64,000 nt of DNA from Okapia johnstoni (Eukaryota; Chordata; Mammalia; Artiodactyla; Giraffidae): assembly GCA_024291935.2 (NCBI GenBank), contig CM044312.1, positions 73,737,001 to 73,801,000 of the forward strand, given 5' to 3'. How positions within the stretch are numbered: the first letter of the stretch is position 1; each line of letters starts with the position of its first letter. The notes beneath the pieces were generated by a model. It ran no database searches and was not told where the DNA came from. It worked only from the letters and a program-made list of their open reading frames with translations. Below are positions 61,405 to 64,000 of the stretch, piece after piece. Made by a program: the position numbers and the translations under genes.

Positions 61405-62310
61405 ATATCAAGGCTGTATATTGTCACCCTGGTTTTTTAATTTACATGCAGAGTACATAATGCAAAATGCTGGGCTGGATGACTCACAAGCTGGAAGCAA
61501 GATTGCCAAGAGAAATAAACTCAGATATACAGATGATGCCACTTTAATGGCAGAAAGTGAAGAGGAACTTAAGGACCTTGATAAGGTGAAAGAGGAGAGT
61601 AAAAAAGCTGGCTTAAAACTCAACATTCATAAAAGAAGATCATGGCTTCTGGTCTTCTTATCACTTCATGGCAAATTTATGTGGGAAAAGTAGAAAGTGT
61701 CAGATTTCATATTTTGTGCTCCAATATCACTGTGCACAGTGACTGCAGCCACAAATTAAAAGACACTTGCTCCATGGAAGAAAAGCTATGACAAACCAAG
61801 ACAGTGTATTAAAAAGTAGAGACATCACTTTGTGACCAAGGTCCATATAGTCAAAGCTATGGTTTTTCCACTAGTCATATACAGATGTGGGAGTTGGACC
61901 ATAAGGAAGGCTGAGCACCAAAGAATTGATGCTTTTGAACTGTGGTGTTGGGGAAGACTCTTGAGAGTACCTTGGATAGCAAGAAGATCAAATCACTCAT
62001 TACTAAAGGAAATCTACCCTGAATATTTATTGGACTAAATAAGTGCTGCTAAGTTTATAGGACTGCTGCTAAAGTTGAAGTTCCAATACTTTGGCCAACT
62101 GATGTGAAAAGCCTACTCATTGGAAAAGACCCTGCTGCTGGGAAAGATAGAGGGCAGGAGGAGAAGGATGAGAGGATGAGATGGTTGGATAGCATCACCG
62201 GCACAATGGACATGAGTTTGAGCAAACTCAGGGAGATGGTGAAGGTCAGAGAAGCCAGGAGTGCTGCAGTTCATCAGGTCTCCAAGAGTTGGACATGATT
62301 TAGTGACTGG
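61405..62310 (+). mobile_element. Diverged BovB 3' part, plus strand
   Basis: RT to tail: MSPWFFNLHAEYIMQNAGLD and ATLMAESEEELKD (61421-61693; the YADD site reads YTDD), VIYRCGSWTIRKAEHQRIDA (61832-62038) and [20 protein letters not shown] (62104-62298). More diverged than the other copies, with many frame breaks. Confidence 0.85.
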
Positions 62311-62466
62311 ACAATAGAGTCTTTCTGTTATTGATATCTTCCATGAAGCACTTTTGTATTACAGAAATGGTAGGCATATTTGGAAGACTTGTGTTTTTGT
62401 AAGGAAAGTTATATTACTCATCCTTAAACTTGACAATTCTTTGCACACTGTAAATATTTATTAATG

Positions 62467-63512
62467 TCAGTTCAGTTCACTCACTCAGTCATGTCTGACT
62501 ATTTGTGACCCCATGGACTGCAGCACACCAGGCTTCCCTGTCCATCACCAACTCCCAGAGCTTACTCAAACTCATGTCCATCGAGTTGGTGATGCCATCC
62601 AGCCATCTCATCCTCTGTCATCCCCTTCTCCTCCCACCTTCAATCTTTCCCAGCATCAGGGTATATTCCAGTGAGTCAGTTCTTCCCATCAGGTGGCCAA
62701 AGCATTGGAGCTTCAGCATCAGTCCTTCCAATGAATATGCATGACTGATTTCCTTTAGGATTGACTGGTTGGATCTCCTTGCAGTCCAAGGGACTGTCAA
62801 GAGTCTTCTCCAACACCACAGTTCAAAGGCATCAGTTAACTCTCACATCCATACTTGACTACTGGAAAAACCATAGCTTTGACTAGATTGGCCTTTGTTG
62901 GCAAAGTAATGTCTCTGCTTTTTAATATGCTGTCTAGGTTGGTCATAGGTTTTATTCCAAGGAGCTAGCATCTTTTAATTTCATGGCTGCAGTCAACATC
63001 TGTAGTGATTTTGGAGCCCCCCAAAATAAAGACTGTCACTGCTTCCATTGTTTCCCCATCTATTTGCCATGAAGTGTTGGGACTGGATGCCATGATCTTA
63101 GTTTTCTGAATGTTGAGTTTTAAGTCAGCTTTTTCACTCTCCTCTTTCACTTTCATCAAGGGGCTCTTTAGTTCTTTGCTTTCTGGCATAATATCTGAGG
63201 TTATTGACATTTCTCCCGGAAATTTCTCTTGATTCCAGCTTGTGCTTCATACAGCCTGGCATTTCACATGATATACACTGTATATAAGTTAAATAAGCAG
63301 GGTTACAATATACAGCCTTGACGTGGTCCTTTCCCGAATTGGAAACCTTCTGTTTTTCCATGTCCACTTCTAACTGTTGCTTCTTGACTTGCATACAGAT
63401 TTCTCAGGAGGCAAGTCAGGTGGTCTGGTAGTCCCATCTTTTTTAAGAATTTTCCACAGTTTGTTGTGATCCACACAGTCAAAGGCTTTGGCGTAGTCAA
63501 TAAAGCAGAAGT
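62467..63512 (-). mobile_element. BovB 3' part, minus strand
   Basis: The tail cagttcagttcactcactca leads through the RT C-terminus to FIDYAKAFDCVDHNKLWKIL (63627-63370), LLRNLYASQEATVRSGHGKT and LKLNIQKTKIMASSP. A deletion removes part of the YADD region near 63195. Confidence 0.9.
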
Positions 63513-63529
63513 AATAAATCAACATATAT

Positions 63530-63620
63530 ATTATTCTTGCCTGGAAAATTCCATGAACAGAGGAGCCTGGTGGACTATAGTCAACGGAGTCACAAGGAGC
63601 CAGACATAACTGAGTGCACG
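63530..63620 (+). mobile_element. SINE (Bov-tA-type) 3' fragment
   Basis: ttcttgcctggaaaattcca to agccagacataactgagtgc, ending in a short CA-rich tail. Confidence 0.8.
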
Positions 63621-64000
63621 CACACACCCACAGACAGGTTTAGGAAGGTGTATTCTCATTATTATCCTCACCTCTATACAAAACATTATGATTTTTAAAT
63701 ATCTATTTCCTCTTCTCAATCTCCAATGTAGTCACTTTGGTGATTACTTTTTCCCTTTCTGGCTTAAGCTTCTCCATCTTTGCTACAATAACTTGCCTAT
63801 GAATAATGATAATGAATGTGTATCACATATGATGCTATTTCTATCAGCTAATTCTTGATTCCTTTGTTTGTTTTTAATACAAAACAGGAATTTTATCAGA
63901 GATTATCATTGTTTTTCCTTTAATTTTATCTCCCTTAGAGTGAACATTTTATGTGTGTGCAAGAGCCCTTTTTCTTTAGTAAATTTTTCACTTAGTGGTT
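63621..64000. other. No recognised feature at window end
   Basis: AT-rich sequence with no motif. Confidence 0.5.

Noticed and set aside
1..64000. CRISPR array, bacterial operon or phage-type system
   Set aside because: No regular repeat-spacer structure; gene structure, SINEs and LINEs show vertebrate DNA.

Overview
The window is vertebrate nuclear DNA from a ruminant, most likely a bovid. The evidence is the repeat content: many BovB LINE copies, L1-BT-type LINEs and tRNA-derived Bov-tA/Bov-A2 SINEs, plus one CHR-type (cetartiodactyl) SINE. Sequence is AT-rich and non-prokaryotic. I see no intact protein-coding gene, no RNA gene and no CRISPR. Almost every long reading frame lies inside a retrotransposon.

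The most informative feature is not a repeat. On the minus strand, between about 58.3 kb and 13.9 kb, at least nine short blocks with splice-site-like borders encode consecutive pieces of cadherin repeats. Read from high to low coordinates they are 58284-58146, 49541-49371, 38390-38297, 36551-36429, 34616-34513, 32721-32536, 31201-31049, 26080-25989 and 23622-23532, followed by 14008-13863. Codon phases match at several consecutive junctions, so the order is real. At least three exons carry frame-shifting length changes and one expected exon was not found. I read it as a decayed, intron-containing (non-processed) cadherin-related gene, probably a unitary pseudogene. I cannot name it securely.

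Layout. 1-6.5 kb: a BovB fragment, a plus-strand L1 3' tail, and a nearly complete minus-strand L1-BT-type element with two younger insertions inside it. 6.5-9.3 kb: an ancient L1M remnant and AT-rich sequence. 9.3-13.5 kb: BovB, a TG microsatellite, a 5'-truncated L1 with a perfect 16-bp target-site duplication (TSD), and a SINE dimer. 13.9-14.7 kb: last visible cadherin exon and a SINE. 15.6-18.6 kb: near full-length BovB with a 574-codon reverse transcriptase (RT) frame. 20-38 kb: mostly introns with exons, SINEs, a CHR SINE nested in a mariner-like remnant, and BovB inside an older L1. 39-46 kb: a dense mosaic of old L1 pieces, including a 1.25-kb TSD-flanked block of mixed content. 46.6-53.7 kb: two plus-strand BovB copies, one minus-strand BovB and the second cadherin exon. 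53.7-60.4 kb: mostly unrecognised sequence with the first cadherin exon. 60.4-63.6 kb: a Bov-A2 dimer and a tail-to-tail inverted pair of BovB copies.

The repeats do not cooperate with each other. Their nesting gives a relative order of insertion (L1M, then L1-BT and BovB, then SINEs), and the cadherin remnant is the framework into which they landed.
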